From Halieaceae bacterium UBA3479 (GTDB taxonomy: Bacteria > Pseudomonadota > Gammaproteobacteria > Pseudomonadales > Halieaceae), in NCBI GenBank assembly GCA_002377985.1, contig DFQW01000197.1:1-22966 (forward strand): a DNA stretch of 22,966 nucleotides, read 5' to 3'. The notes beneath the pieces are model-generated. The model was not told the DNA's origin and did not search any database. It saw nothing but the letters and a program-made list of their open reading frames with translations. A program made the translations under genes and the position numbers. Positions 1 through 7,957 of this stretch are shown here, one piece after another (the first letter of the stretch is position 1; the number at the start of each line of letters is the position of its first letter).

Positions 1-206
1 CGGGTGACAGCCGCGCGCGCAGCGACGCGGCCGGTAAAGACGCACGCGCAGAAAAATCGACCTATGTCAGCGCGCTGGGACTGGCGGGGGCCCGGGCCGA
101 GGCGGATGTGCTACTGGGCGAGGCGCTGGCGGCATTAAGCGACTTTGGTGAGGCCGCCGAGGCGCTCCGTCAGCTGGCTAAGAAAATGGTTCACCGCGAG
201 ACTTGA
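1..206 (+). CDS. ispA: Farnesyl diphosphate synthase, C-terminal end (partial)
   Basis: Only the last 67 codons are present, read from base 3 to a TGA at 204-206; the 5' part lies outside the window. IspA is a soluble prenyltransferase that condenses isopentenyl diphosphate with dimethylallyl and geranyl diphosphate to give farnesyl diphosphate. The visible part has the C-terminal signature of the family: a Gly-Lys-Asp-Ala-Arg loop, then a Lys-Ser-Thr-Tyr segment and a Gly-Leu-x-x-Ala-Arg helix, ending Lys-Lys-Met-Val-His-Arg-Glu-Thr. E. coli IspA ends very similarly (Lys-Ser-Thr-Tyr-Pro-Ala-Leu-Leu-Gly-Leu). In many relatives dxs follows ispA in the same direction; here the next gene is pgpA, convergent, with only 16 bp between the stops. 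No terminator is visible in that gap. Confidence 0.88.
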   Translation, partial: GDSRARSDAAGKDARAEKSTYVSALGLAGARAEADVLLGEALAALSDFGEAAEALRQLAKKMVHRET

Positions 207-222
207 ATCGATACCCCCGCGC

Positions 223-741
223 TCACACGACGAGCTGGGCGATCATGAGCACCGCGAGGGTAACGCCGGCCATAGCGCCGGCAACCAGATCATCGGCCAC
301 CACGCCTACCCCACCGGGTAAGCGCCGCTCCACCCAATTAACCGGCCAGGGCTTGGTAATGTCATACAGTCGAAAAAGCACCAGCGCCCCGAGCGTCACC
401 AGCAGTGTGTCACGCTGGACGCTTAGCAATGTAGCCGGTATCAAATAGGCCAACCAAACGCCGACGACCTCATCGATCACAATGGCGGGATGGTCCACCA
501 CCTCCCAATCTGCGCCCGCGTCGTCTGCCGACCAGACGGCCAGCAAGCAAACGATCAACCACACCAGCCATAGCCACTCCAGCGCGAGATAGCCCAGCGG
601 CCAGAGAAGCAACACGCCGAGGAGACTGCCCGCGGTGCCGGGAGCGTAGGGCGACAACCCGGCGCCAGCGCCACTGGCGACAAACGTTGCAATGGTGTTT
701 ATCCGGGGCGTTATCCAAGACTCCTCAGCATCAATTTTCAA
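223..741 (-). CDS. pgpA: Phosphatidylglycerophosphatase A
   Basis: This 172-residue inner-membrane protein removes phosphate from phosphatidylglycerophosphate to give phosphatidylglycerol. Family motifs are clear: Leu-Ser-Pro-x-Ala-Pro-Gly-Thr-x-Gly-Ser near residue 30, His-Pro-Ala-Ile-Val-Ile-Asp-Glu-Val-Val-Gly near 85, and Lys-Pro-Trp-Pro followed by Gly-Gly-Val-Gly-Val-x-x-Asp-Asp-x-x-Ala-Gly near 130-155. The acidic residues of the last motif correspond to the metal-binding part of E. coli PgpA. Hydrophobic segments lie at about 38-70, 90-118 and 153-172. The chosen start is TTG, overlapping the end of thiL by 11 nt; I see no in-frame ATG that would keep the conserved N-terminus, and the Shine-Dalgarno sequence is weak. 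It is the last gene of the nrdR-rib-nusB-thiL operon, as in pseudomonads. Confidence 0.9.
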   Translation of the reverse strand: MKIDAEESWITPRINTIATFVASGAGAGLSPYAPGTAGSLLGVLLLWPLGYLALEWLWLVWLIVCLLAVWSADDAGADWEVVDHPAIVIDEVVGVWLAYLIPATLLSVQRDTLLVTLGALVLFRLYDITKPWPVNWVERRLPGGVGVVADDLVAGAMAGVTLAVLMIAQLVV

Positions 742-1657
742 AATGATCGTATCCCGTCATGTGTGTCACCCCGTCGCAGTGAACTCCACTGCCCGCACTC
801 ACCTGACCAATTTCAGTGCAATCATCCGGCAGTACAGCATGGTCGGGCAACGTGAAGAGCAGCTCGTAATCATCGCCCCCTCGCAGCGCCCACTCTCGGG
901 CTTGGGCGGGATCCGGGTAAGCGCGCAGCGCCGCAGAAATCGGAATAGCACCGGGATCGATAGTCAGTCCCACTGACGACAACCGCGCCAAATGAGCCGC
1001 GTCAGCCAGCAACCCGTCTGACACATCAATCGCCGCTGTAGCGACACCCCTCAATGTCTGGCCTAAGGCCAGGCGTGGCGTCGGCTGAGAAAATCGCCCC
1101 TGTAAAAACGCTGCGTCAGCCGACGAGATAGATGTATCTGCCCCGCCGAGCAAAAAGAGTCCCGCCGCCGCGTCGCCCAGAGTGCCACTGACACAGAGGC
1201 GATCGCCGGGTTTCGCGCCACCGCGGGTTAAATAACAGCCCGTTGGCGCAGAGCCCAGCACGGTCACGGTGACAGTCAGGGGTCCGCGAGTGGTGTCGCC
1301 ACCAATCAACGGCAGCGTAGCCTGCTCTGATGCTGCTCGCACACCTTCAGCGAATGCTGCCAACCAATCGGGGTTCGCCTCCGGCAGGGTCAGGGCCAGT
1401 AACATACCCTCGGGCTTGGCGCCCATGGCAGCAAGGTCGCTGGCAGCGGCCATGATGGTGCGGTAGGCAATGACGCTGGGCGAGGCGTCGGGTAAAAAAT
1501 GAACGCCCGAAACAGCCGTGTCGGTAGAGATGAGGTGGGCGTGGCCTGCGGGCAGCTCCAGCACGGCGGCATCATCGCCAACACCTATCCGAACCGAGGG
1601 CGACGCACCGATCTGGGCAAAATACCGCTCAATTAGATCGAATTCACCGAGGGCCAT
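731..1657 (-). CDS. thiL: Thiamine-monophosphate kinase
   Basis: ThiL phosphorylates thiamine monophosphate with ATP to thiamine diphosphate, the active cofactor. The 308-residue length is normal. The N-terminus has Gly-Glu-Phe-Asp-Leu-Ile, then Gly-Asp-Asp-Ala-Ala (residues 27-31) and Ser-Thr-Asp-Thr with Gly-Val-His-Phe, the Mg-ATP and substrate site of the PurM-like fold. Ser-Asp-Leu-Ala-Ala-Met-Gly-Ala, Gly-Gly-Asp-Thr-Thr-Arg-Gly-Pro-Leu, Asp-Val-Ser-Asp-Gly-Leu and Gly-Gly-Asp-Asp-Tyr-Glu-Leu-Leu follow in family order. One small departure is Ala-Val-Ser-Gly-Val-His-Phe where many ThiL proteins have Val-Glu-Gly-Val-His-Phe. The ATG overlaps the nusB stop (TAATG), so translation is probably coupled. 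Confidence 0.95.
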   Translation of the reverse strand: MALGEFDLIERYFAQIGASPSVRIGVGDDAAVLELPAGHAHLISTDTAVSGVHFLPDASPSVIAYRTIMAAASDLAAMGAKPEGMLLALTLPEANPDWLAAFAEGVRAASEQATLPLIGGDTTRGPLTVTVTVLGSAPTGCYLTRGGAKPGDRLCVSGTLGDAAAGLFLLGGADTSISSADAAFLQGRFSQPTPRLALGQTLRGVATAAIDVSDGLLADAAHLARLSSVGLTIDPGAIPISAALRAYPDPAQAREWALRGGDDYELLFTLPDHAVLPDDCTEIGQVSAGSGVHCDGVTHMTGYDHFEN

Positions 1658-2103
1658 TACTGCTCTGCTGCGAGTTCAATCGTCCTGAGATCGCGCGCCA
1701 CTTTATCGAGTACCCCATTGATATAGCGATGGGAGTCGGTTGCCCCAAATTTTTTTGCCAGTGATACAGCCTCATTGATAACAACTTTGTAGGGCACGTC
1801 TATCCGATCCCTGAGCTCAAAAGTGCCCAGTCTCAGCAAATTACGCTCAATCGGGTCAAGGTCATCCAGTGCGCGATCAAGCGCCGGCGCAAACAAGGAC
1901 TCTATTGCATCAACGTCTGCGGTAACGCCCTTCAGCACGGCGGTAAAGTAATCCCCGTCGGTGTGGCGAAAATCATTGTCGACACGAAACTCAGCCTCGA
2001 TGTCCGCCAGATCAGCGCCCGAGAGCGTCCATTGGTACAACGCCTGAAGACCAAAATGGCGCGCCTTACGCCGCTGTGCCGCCAGGGTATTGGGCTGGGA
2101 CAT
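1657..2103 (-). CDS. nusB: Transcription antitermination factor NusB
   Basis: NusB (148 residues) binds S10/NusE and the boxA RNA of rRNA leaders and helps RNA polymerase read through terminators. The sequence opens with a basic patch (Ala-Gln-Arg-Arg-Lys-Ala-Arg) leading into Leu-Gln-Ala-Leu-Tyr-Gln-Trp. It ends with the conserved helical bundle containing Ile-Glu-Arg-Asn-Leu-Leu-Arg-Leu-Gly, Pro-Tyr-Lys-Val-Val-Ile-Asn-Glu-Ala-Val and Tyr-Ile-Asn-Gly-Val-Leu-Asp. This is the usual NusB layout and length. The start codon overlaps the ribH stop (TGATG), and the stop overlaps the thiL start, so the gene is embedded in the operon. No separate promoter is visible. Confidence 0.96.
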   Translation of the reverse strand: MSQPNTLAAQRRKARHFGLQALYQWTLSGADLADIEAEFRVDNDFRHTDGDYFTAVLKGVTADVDAIESLFAPALDRALDDLDPIERNLLRLGTFELRDRIDVPYKVVINEAVSLAKKFGATDSHRYINGVLDKVARDLRTIELAAEQ

Positions 2104-2585
2104 CAGCGGGCCAGCGTCCGCAGCAGATTGACCATTTCTACAGCGCTCATCGCCGCCTCTGCCCCTTTGTTCTCTTCGTTGTCACCCGAGCGCTCCAGCG
2201 CCTGCTCAAGAGAATCGACCGTGAGCACCCCAAACGCAACGGGTTTACCGGTGCGCAGTGCGACCTCCCCGATACCGCGCGTGCACTCGCCCGCGACGTA
2301 CTCAAAATGGGGTGTGCCCCCCCGGATAACCGCACCCAATGCAATCACCGCGTCGCAATCCGGGCGTGCCGCCGCAGCCTGACACGCCAGTGGAATCTCG
2401 AAGGCCCCCGGCACCCGCAGCACACGTATCTGCTCATCAGTGATCCCGGCTCCTTTAAACGCATTGATGGCGCCCGAGAGCAAGCCCTCGACAATATCCG
2501 GGTTCCAGCGAGTGATCACAATGGTGTACCGGCCGTCGTTACCCGGGACCTGCGATGAAGAGTTATCGATACCCTTACCGGCCAT
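2103..2585 (-). CDS. ribH: 6,7-dimethyl-8-ribityllumazine synthase
   Basis: This enzyme joins 5-amino-6-ribitylamino-uracil with 3,4-dihydroxy-2-butanone 4-phosphate to form the lumazine precursor of riboflavin (the gene is called ribE in E. coli). The 160 residues show Arg-Val-Pro-Gly-Ala-Phe-Glu-Ile-Pro near 57-65, [13 protein letters not shown] near 83-97 with the catalytic His, Pro-Val-Ala-Phe-Gly-Val-Leu-Thr, and Asn-Lys-Gly-Ala-Glu-Ala-Ala. All substrate-site elements look intact, unlike the gene upstream. The protein should assemble as pentamers or a capsid, as is typical of the family. It lies 19 nt downstream of the ribBA-like gene and overlaps nusB by one base. Confidence 0.96.
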   Translation of the reverse strand: MAGKGIDNSSSQVPGNDGRYTIVITRWNPDIVEGLLSGAINAFKGAGITDEQIRVLRVPGAFEIPLACQAAAARPDCDAVIALGAVIRGGTPHFEYVAGECTRGIGEVALRTGKPVAFGVLTVDSLEQALERSGDNEENKGAEAAMSAVEMVNLLRTLAR

Positions 2586-2604
2586 AAACTTTGCTGTCCT
2601 TGCG

Positions 2605-3723
2605 TTAATCCGCGGTGCTCTCCGGTGCCAGAAAATCGATCACTTCCAGGCCGAAACCCGCCAGCGCATTGTACTTGAGCGGGGCGCCCAGCAGGCGAAT
2701 TTGACCGACGCCGAGGTCGCGCAGAATTTGCGCACCCATGCCAATCTGATTGTAACCATCCGCGCCGGGTTGGGAGTCAACTGTTGCCTGACTCATCAAC
2801 CGATCGATGTCTCCCAATAAATCATCGGCCGTTTCTGGTTTGCCCAGCAAAACCAACACGCCGGAGTCGGCCTCGGCGATCGCTTTGAGACTGGCGTCAA
2901 ATGACCATGAAGCACGGCCATCCAGCGTTGTACCCACCAGATCTCGCAGCACCGCGGTCACGTGCACACGGACCAACGCCGGTTCAGAGGCGCTGATACT
3001 GCCCCGCTTGAGCGCAATATGAACCCGCCCTTGGGTCATATCCCGATAAACAAATGCCTCAAACGTACCGTAGCGGGTCTGCATCGCCCCCTGACGCAAC
3101 AATTCAATAGTCTTCTGATTCGCCAGACGATAGGTAACAAGGTCTGATACCCGTCCCGCCACCAGCTGGTGTCGCTCAGCAAATGCCTCGAGAAAAGGAC
3201 CGTCGGCCAGGGCGCCATCAGTGTCCAGCACCTCGGTAAACACAGCAGCGGGAATCAAACCGGCCAATGTCGCAAGATCTATCGCCGCTTCTGCAGGCGC
3301 CGTTCGCGTCAGCACGCCCCCCGCCGCCGCCGCGATCGGAAAAATATGCCCGGGTTGCACCAGGTCTGCCGCCCGACTGGTCGCGTCTACCGCAACGCGC
3401 ACAGTCCTCGCCCGATCCGCCGCGGAGATGCCGGTATCAATACCGGTTGCTGCCTCGATTGAGAGCGTAAAAGGCGATTGAGAACTGTCGCCTTCAACCA
3501 TCAGCGGTAAGGCCAGCTCAGCACAGCGCGCCGGTGTCATAGCCAGACAAACCAGGCCCCGGGCTTGCCGCGCCATAAAAGCAATGTGATCAGCCTCACA
3601 GTGCTCTCCTGCCACAACAACAAAGCCGGTCATACCGCCGGCACTGTTGTCATTCAGCATCAAGCAGCTCTGTCCATGCCGGAGCGCACTCAGGACCTGA
3701 TCGATCTGCGCGAACTCACTCAT
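2605..3723 (-). CDS. RibBA-like protein with both active sites degenerate
   Basis: The 372-residue protein aligns end to end with Pseudomonas-type RibBA: an N-terminal 3,4-dihydroxy-2-butanone-4-phosphate synthase domain (about 1-205) and a C-terminal GTP cyclohydrolase II-like domain (about 206-372). Fold markers remain: Gly-Leu-Val-Cys-Leu, Gly-Ile-Ser-Ala-Ala-Asp-Arg, Pro-Gly-His-Ile-Phe-Pro, Gly-Gly-Val-Leu-Thr-Arg, and Gln-Ile-Leu-Arg-Asp-Leu-Gly-Val near the end. The acidic loop Asp-Arg-Glu-Asn-Glu-Gly-Asp of active RibB is replaced by Ser-Ala-Gly-Gly-Met-Thr-Gly (residues 27-33), and the Gly-Gly-His-Thr-Glu motif has become Thr-Ala-Pro-Ala-Glu (141-145). By alignment to E. coli RibB this removes Arg37, Glu38, Asp42 and His153, including both Mg ligands; Arg150 and Glu174 equivalents (Arg140, Glu164) remain. 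The C-terminal half has no cysteine, so the GTP cyclohydrolase zinc site is gone too. The frame is open and neighbouring residues are conserved, so this is not a frameshift. It overlaps ribE by 4 nt (ATGA). Confidence 0.85.
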   Translation of the reverse strand: MSEFAQIDQVLSALRHGQSCLMLNDNSAGGMTGFVVVAGEHCEADHIAFMARQARGLVCLAMTPARCAELALPLMVEGDSSQSPFTLSIEAATGIDTGISAADRARTVRVAVDATSRAADLVQPGHIFPIAAAAGGVLTRTAPAEAAIDLATLAGLIPAAVFTEVLDTDGALADGPFLEAFAERHQLVAGRVSDLVTYRLANQKTIELLRQGAMQTRYGTFEAFVYRDMTQGRVHIALKRGSISASEPALVRVHVTAVLRDLVGTTLDGRASWSFDASLKAIAEADSGVLVLLGKPETADDLLGDIDRLMSQATVDSQPGADGYNQIGMGAQILRDLGVGQIRLLGAPLKYNALAGFGLEVIDFLAPESTAD

Positions 3724-4340
3724 AAGCTAGGGGAACCCGAGTCGACTTGATCGTGCTGCATGAGACGCTCGAGGTAGCGGGCAATGACATCCACCTCGAG
3801 ATTAACGGCACTGCCCACGGCATACTCGCTGAATACCGTCTCTTCCCAGGTTTGAGGGATGATCGTGAGTTCGAAGCGGGCGCCGGTCACTTGATTGACT
3901 GTCAAGCTGGTGCCATCGACGCAAATACTGCCCTTTACGGCGATGTAGCGCGCCAGATTGGCCGGAGCCGTGACACCGACGCGCCAGAATCGAGCATCCT
4001 CGACCAGAGATTCGATCCGTCCCACGCCATCGACATGGCCACTCACCAAATGCCCTCCCAAGGGTGTATTCAGCGTCAGTGATCGCTCCAGGTTGACAGC
4101 ATCACCCACACTTTTTTGACCCAATGTGGTCAGAGACAAGGTCTCTGGAGAGACGTCGGCCCAATAGCCATCACCGGGCAACTCGGTCACAGTAAGGCAG
4201 ACGCCACTGGTAGCAATGCTATCGCCCAAAGCCACGCTATCCAGCGGCAGCTTTCCTGTTTCAATCCTCAGGCGAATATCCTGACCGTCGCCTTCTATCG
4301 CCGCGATACGACCAACTGATTGAATAATTCCCGTAAACAC
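3720..4340 (-). CDS. ribE: Riboflavin synthase, alpha subunit
   Basis: The enzyme dismutates two 6,7-dimethyl-8-ribityllumazine molecules into riboflavin plus the pyrimidine precursor (called ribC in E. coli). The 206 residues contain two lumazine-binding repeats. The first begins Met-Phe-Thr-Gly-Ile and carries Gly-Asp-Ser-Ile-Ala-Thr-Ser-Gly-Val-Cys-Leu-Thr-Val and Ser-Pro-Glu-Thr-Leu. The second carries Gly-Gly-His-Leu-Val-Ser-Gly-His-Val-Asp-Gly and Lys-Gly-Ser-Ile-Cys-Val-Asp-Gly-Thr-Ser-Leu-Thr-Val. The start is GTG, fixed by the conserved Met-Phe-Thr-Gly N-terminus and by an AGGGAG ribosome-binding site just upstream. The end overlaps the ribBA-like start by 4 nt. It lies 38 nt after ribD; no FMN riboswitch is visible there. 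Confidence 0.95.
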   Translation of the reverse strand: MFTGIIQSVGRIAAIEGDGQDIRLRIETGKLPLDSVALGDSIATSGVCLTVTELPGDGYWADVSPETLSLTTLGQKSVGDAVNLERSLTLNTPLGGHLVSGHVDGVGRIESLVEDARFWRVGVTAPANLARYIAVKGSICVDGTSLTVNQVTGARFELTIIPQTWEETVFSEYAVGSAVNLEVDVIARYLERLMQHDQVDSGSPSL

Positions 4341-4378
4341 CCTAGCTCCCTAACGCGACACGCTCTTTGCACGGCTCA

Positions 4379-5488
4379 TTAACATCCGACTCCCGCGCGG
4401 GTCGCAATGATACGCAGGTCTTCCCCGACACGGGTCACATCCTGAAATACAAAGCCCGGTGCAGCAGATAGCGCCTCCACCTCGAATGCGCCTATCGGAC
4501 GTGCAGATGCACCGAGAAACTTTGGCGCCTGGTACAGCAGCACCCGATCGACCCATCCCTCACGGAGCAGGGCGCCGGACAAGGTCGGTCCGGCCTCGAC
4601 CAAAATCTCATTGAACTGCGCCTCCCCCAGCACGCGTATCCAATCTTTGAGTAACACGCGACCGGCATGATCGGAGGCCACCGACTCAACTTGCACAGTA
4701 GCCGGTAAATCAGTTTCACCGGCAGTAACCACAATAGTTGTGGCACCTTGTAGCACCGCCGCATCAGCGGGCGTTCTGCCTGTGGAATCCAGCACCATCC
4801 GCACAGGTGGGTGCGCCAGCGCGCGGGCTTTATCGGCATCCGCCAGAGGTAGCTCCTCACCGCGCAAGGTCAGTCGACAGTTATCCGCAATGACAGTCTC
4901 TACCCCTGTGACAATGACGTCTGATTGCGCGCGCCATAGCTGCACATCCCGCCGCGCCGCCGCGCCGGTAATCCACTGGCTTTCTCCCGTGGCCATAGCG
5001 GTGCGACCATCCAGCGAGGCGGCCACTTTGAGCGTGATTCGGCCCCAACCACGGCGCATTCGAAGCAAAAAGCCCTGCAGATCAGATTCCACCCGGTCGC
5101 CAAGCAGTCCCACCTCGACCGCAATGCCGGCCTCTCTCAATGCTGCAATGCCCTGACCTGAAACCGCAGGATTGGGGTCCTCCAACGCCACTATCACACG
5201 GCCGATCCCTGCATCGATCAGCGCGCCGACGCAGGGCGGCGTCCGCCCTTGGTGGCTACATGGCTCGAGGGTGACATAGGCGGTCATGCCCCGGGCGTCA
5301 TCGATCCCTTGCAGAGCCATAACTTCTGCGTGGGCCTGCCCCGCAGGGTGGGTGAAACCGGTAGCGACAATTCTGTCGTGGTCCACCAATACACAACCCA
5401 CAGGGGGGTTGGGTGTTGACCAAAAACGGCCGCTGCGGCCTATCTCAATCGCATGCTCCATGAACACGCGATCGCGCTCTTGAGTCAT
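4379..5488 (-). CDS. ribD: Bifunctional riboflavin deaminase/reductase
   Basis: RibD carries out two consecutive steps: deamination of the pyrimidine formed from GTP, then NADPH-dependent reduction of the ribosyl side chain. The N-terminal cytidine-deaminase-like domain (about 1-145) has Thr-Pro-Asn-Pro-Pro-Val-Gly-Cys, the zinc-binding His-Ala-Glu, and Glu-Pro-Cys-Ser-His-x-Gly-Arg-Thr-Pro-Pro-Cys. The C-terminal reductase domain (about 150-369) has [15 protein letters not shown] and Val-Glu-Ala-Gly-Pro-Thr-Leu. Length (369) and domain order are standard, so this enzyme should be active. Its ATG overlaps the nrdR stop by 4 nt. Confidence 0.96.
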   Translation of the reverse strand: MTQERDRVFMEHAIEIGRSGRFWSTPNPPVGCVLVDHDRIVATGFTHPAGQAHAEVMALQGIDDARGMTAYVTLEPCSHQGRTPPCVGALIDAGIGRVIVALEDPNPAVSGQGIAALREAGIAVEVGLLGDRVESDLQGFLLRMRRGWGRITLKVAASLDGRTAMATGESQWITGAAARRDVQLWRAQSDVIVTGVETVIADNCRLTLRGEELPLADADKARALAHPPVRMVLDSTGRTPADAAVLQGATTIVVTAGETDLPATVQVESVASDHAGRVLLKDWIRVLGEAQFNEILVEAGPTLSGALLREGWVDRVLLYQAPKFLGASARPIGAFEVEALSAAPGFVFQDVTRVGEDLRIIATRAGVGC

Positions 5489-5958
5489 GGGCTATTGCCA
5501 CTCGCGGGCTCTGCCTCAAGGGATTCAATCGCATCACGGAACTCCGCCAGATCCTGAAAGCTGCGGTACACCGAGGCAAAGCGCACATAGGCCACATGAT
5601 CCAACATTTTGAGCGAATCCATAACCAACTCACCGACCTGCCGCGACTTCACCTCTCGCTCACCGGTAGCGCGTAATCGATGCTTGATTTGATCAATCTC
5701 TGCCTCGATGTTCTCAACCGAAACAGGTCGCTTCTCCAGCGCCCGCAATAAACCGGAGCGTAACTTCTCCTCATCGAAGGGTTCACGACTGCCGTCTTGC
5801 TTGATCACACGGGGCAGCACCAGTTCTGCCGCCTCATAGGTGGTAAAACGCTCAGTACAACTCAGGCACTCTCTGCGACGACGCACCTGGGCCCCCTCAG
5901 CAACCAGCCGGGAATCGATCACTTTCGTTTCATCGGTGCTGCAAAAAGGGCAGTGCAT
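5485..5958 (-). CDS. nrdR: Transcriptional repressor NrdR
   Basis: NrdR represses ribonucleotide reductase genes in response to ATP/dATP bound to its ATP-cone. The 157-residue protein has the four-cysteine zinc ribbon at Cys3, Cys6, Cys31 and Cys34, with Val-Ile-Asp-Ser-Arg and Arg-Arg-Arg-Glu-Cys between them. The ATP-cone starts at about residue 49 ([13 protein letters not shown]) and runs to about 139. The C-terminal tail is acidic. It sits 33 nt after glyA and overlaps ribD by 4 nt; the glyA-nrdR-ribD order is common in gammaproteobacteria. I saw no NrdR-box pair in the window, so its targets are elsewhere. Confidence 0.96.
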   Translation of the reverse strand: MHCPFCSTDETKVIDSRLVAEGAQVRRRRECLSCTERFTTYEAAELVLPRVIKQDGSREPFDEEKLRSGLLRALEKRPVSVENIEAEIDQIKHRLRATGEREVKSRQVGELVMDSLKMLDHVAYVRFASVYRSFQDLAEFRDAIESLEAEPASGNSP

Positions 5959-5991
5959 GATCGTCAGATTCCGCTCGGGGTAACCCGGTCT

Positions 5992-7290
5992 TTAGCGCGA
6001 GTAAACCGGCATCGATGCACACAATGCCTTAACCTGCTCTCTGACCGCAGGGATCACCTGCTCAGCGGTGCCCGCCTCCAAAGACGCCAGCACATCGCAT
6101 ATCCAATTGGTCAATTGCTCGGTTTCTGCCTCACCAAACCCGCGTGTGGTAATGGCGGGAGTGCCCAGACGCAACCCTGAGGTGACAAAAGGTGACCGCG
6201 GATCGTTGGGAACGGCGTTCTTGTTGACGGTGATGTAGGCCTCACCCAAAGCGGCATCGGCATCCTTCCCCGTGTACTCCTTGCCAATCAAATCCAGCAA
6301 CATCAGATGATTGTCCGTGCCACCAGAAACAATTTTATGCCCCCGCGCCATAAAGGTTGCCGCCATCGTCTGAGCATTGCGGATAACCTGCTTCTGATAA
6401 TCTATAAACTCCGGTGCCATCGCTTCCTTAAAGGCAACCGCCTTGGCTGCGATCACATGCATCAAGGGCCCGCCCTGAGCACCCGGAAAAATCGCCGCAT
6501 TGAATTGCTTTTCCAGCGCCTCGTTGGCCTTCGCCAGAATCAGCCCAGAGCGGGGACCGCGCAGGGTCTTGTGGGTAGTCGTCGTCACCACGTCGGCAAA
6601 GGGGACGGGGTTTGGATAAACCCCGGCAGCAACCAGCCCGGCGACATGGGCCATATCAACCAATAAATAAGCCCCCACCTCGTCCGCAATTTCTCGAAAC
6701 CTCGCCCAATCAAGCGTACGACTGTAGGCGGAGAATCCAGCAATGATCATCTTGGGTTGGTGCTCGAGGGCAAGCGCTCTCATCGCTTCATAGTCCATGA
6801 GGCCTGACTCGGGATCGATGCCGTACTGCACCGCATGGTAGATCTTGCCCGAAAAATTAACCGACGCGCCATGAGTCAAATGACCGCCGTCTGCGAGGCT
6901 CATTCCGAGCACGGTATCTCCGGGCTTGAGCAGCGCCTGAAACACCGCAATATTGGCGCTGGAGCCGGAGTGCGGTTGTACATTGGCGAAATCAGCCCCA
7001 AAAAGTGCCTTGGCACGCTCTATGGCAAGCGTCTCCGCCTTGTCGACAAATTCACAACCGCCGTAGTAGCGCTTCCCCGGATAGCCCTCTGCGTACTTAT
7101 TGGTCAGGACAGACCCTTGCGCCTCCATTACCCGCGGGCTGCAGTAGTTCTCTGAGGCGATCAGCTCGATGTGCTCTTCCTGACGCACCGTTTCGGCATG
7201 CATGGCCGACCAGAGTTCCGTGTCAAACGCCTCGATCGTCTGTGCGTCGCGGTCGAGGTACTGTGAGAGATAGGTTGCAGCGTGGTTCAT
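5992..7290 (-). CDS. glyA: Serine hydroxymethyltransferase
   Basis: GlyA is a cytosolic PLP enzyme that interconverts serine and glycine and loads methylene groups onto tetrahydrofolate. The reading frame is open to 7335, but I choose the ATG at 7290 because AGGA lies seven bases upstream and because it gives 432 residues, close to the usual 417-430. The PLP lysine is Lys241 in [12 protein letters not shown]. Other markers are Ile-Ala-Ser-Glu-Asn (residues 44-48), Lys-Arg-Tyr-Tyr-Gly-Gly, and Val-Asp-Met-Ala-His-Val-Ala-Gly. It is the first gene of the minus-strand operon and is divergent from rimB; the 217-bp gap must hold both promoters, but I see no convincing -10/-35 pair for glyA. Confidence 0.96.
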   Translation of the reverse strand: MNHAATYLSQYLDRDAQTIEAFDTELWSAMHAETVRQEEHIELIASENYCSPRVMEAQGSVLTNKYAEGYPGKRYYGGCEFVDKAETLAIERAKALFGADFANVQPHSGSSANIAVFQALLKPGDTVLGMSLADGGHLTHGASVNFSGKIYHAVQYGIDPESGLMDYEAMRALALEHQPKMIIAGFSAYSRTLDWARFREIADEVGAYLLVDMAHVAGLVAAGVYPNPVPFADVVTTTTHKTLRGPRSGLILAKANEALEKQFNAAIFPGAQGGPLMHVIAAKAVAFKEAMAPEFIDYQKQVIRNAQTMAATFMARGHKIVSGGTDNHLMLLDLIGKEYTGKDADAALGEAYITVNKNAVPNDPRSPFVTSGLRLGTPAITTRGFGEAETEQLTNWICDVLASLEAGTAEQVIPAVREQVKALCASMPVYSR

Positions 7291-7470
7291 GAAGCGGTCC
7301 TGGTTGGGTTCGCGACACCTCAAGGGTGGCAGCATAATGTGAGACCGAAATGTTAGCCGAACGGCGCGCCGACGTCAGGCATTTATGAGATAAACACTTC
7401 ATTTGTTTGCGATTAAGGGTTTACGATAGTCGGTTTGAGTCTGGGAGTATTGCGGTGAAGATGATTGACC

Positions 7471-7499
7471 GTGTCTTGTTTGACACCCCACCACAAGAC
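7471..7499 (+). promoter_or_regulatory. Two mutually exclusive hairpins in the rimB leader
   Basis: GTGTC (7471-7475) can pair with GACAC (7482-7486) across a 6-nt loop. Alternatively GTCTTGT (7473-7479) can pair perfectly with ACAAGAC (7493-7499) across a 13-nt loop. The two share bases, so only one can form at a time. The structure ends 8 nt before the GTG start of the rimB-like gene, which has no visible Shine-Dalgarno sequence. A role in translation control is inference only; chance inverted repeats of this size are not rare. Confidence 0.35.
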
Positions 7500-7507
7500 C
7501 GTGCGTC

Positions 7508-7957
7508 GTGACCGATTGCGTGCAGATAGGATGGCGCGAGTGGATCACACTGCCAGACTTGGCGGTCCCATGGGTTAAGGCTAAAGTCGACACCGGTGCG
7601 CGGACTAGCGCACTCAATGCACAAGATATTCAACCCTTCGAGCGCGATGCGACACAATGGGTCAGCTTTAGTGTGCGGCATTCACTGGCCGACAATCGAT
7701 TAATTACCTGCGAAATGCCGATCCATGAATATCGTGACGTGACTGATTCCGGAGGCAATACGGAGTGCCGACCCGTCATTCGCACCGAAGTCCACATCGG
7801 CTCATTGCAGTCAATTATCGACATCACCCTCACCGATCGCAGTACCATGCGGTTCTCCATGTTACTTGGCCGTACTGCGCTGCCCGCAGACGCGTCCGTG
7901 TGGCCAGGACGTTCCTTCCTACTCGGCGGAGATCGATTCGCCCCACCGGAAACATAA
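7508..7957 (+). CDS. rimB: RimB-like retropepsin-fold protease (ATP-dependent zinc protease family)
   Basis: The 149-residue protein belongs to the small retropepsin-like family labelled ATP-dependent zinc protease (Pfam Zn_protease). The signature is [14 protein letters not shown] at about 23-36, with Asp28 as the expected catalytic aspartate, and Met-Leu-Leu-Gly-Arg-x-Ala-Leu near 121-128. In Pseudomonas the homologue beside rimK is RimB, reported to act with RimA and RimK in tuning glutamate tails on ribosomal protein S6. The only possible start after the upstream in-frame stop (TGA at 7481) is GTG at 7508; it lacks an obvious ribosome-binding site and follows two alternative hairpins. The stop overlaps the rimK start (TAATG), which suggests coupled translation. 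Confidence 0.85.
   Translation: MTDCVQIGWREWITLPDLAVPWVKAKVDTGARTSALNAQDIQPFERDATQWVSFSVRHSLADNRLITCEMPIHEYRDVTDSGGNTECRPVIRTEVHIGSLQSIIDITLTDRSTMRFSMLLGRTALPADASVWPGRSFLLGGDRFAPPET

Noticed and set aside
4341..4378. FMN riboswitch in the rib operon
   Set aside because: The gaps around the rib genes are 38 nt or less, far too short for the RFN element, and no conserved core was seen upstream of glyA either.
7363..7374. GC palindrome CGGCGCGCCG between glyA and rimB
   Set aside because: A single short palindrome with no second copy or promoter context; it is expected by chance in GC-rich DNA.
7765..7956. N-terminal extension of rimK
   Set aside because: The frame is open upstream but overlaps rimB out of frame; the ATG at 7957 matches the E. 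coli RimK N-terminus.
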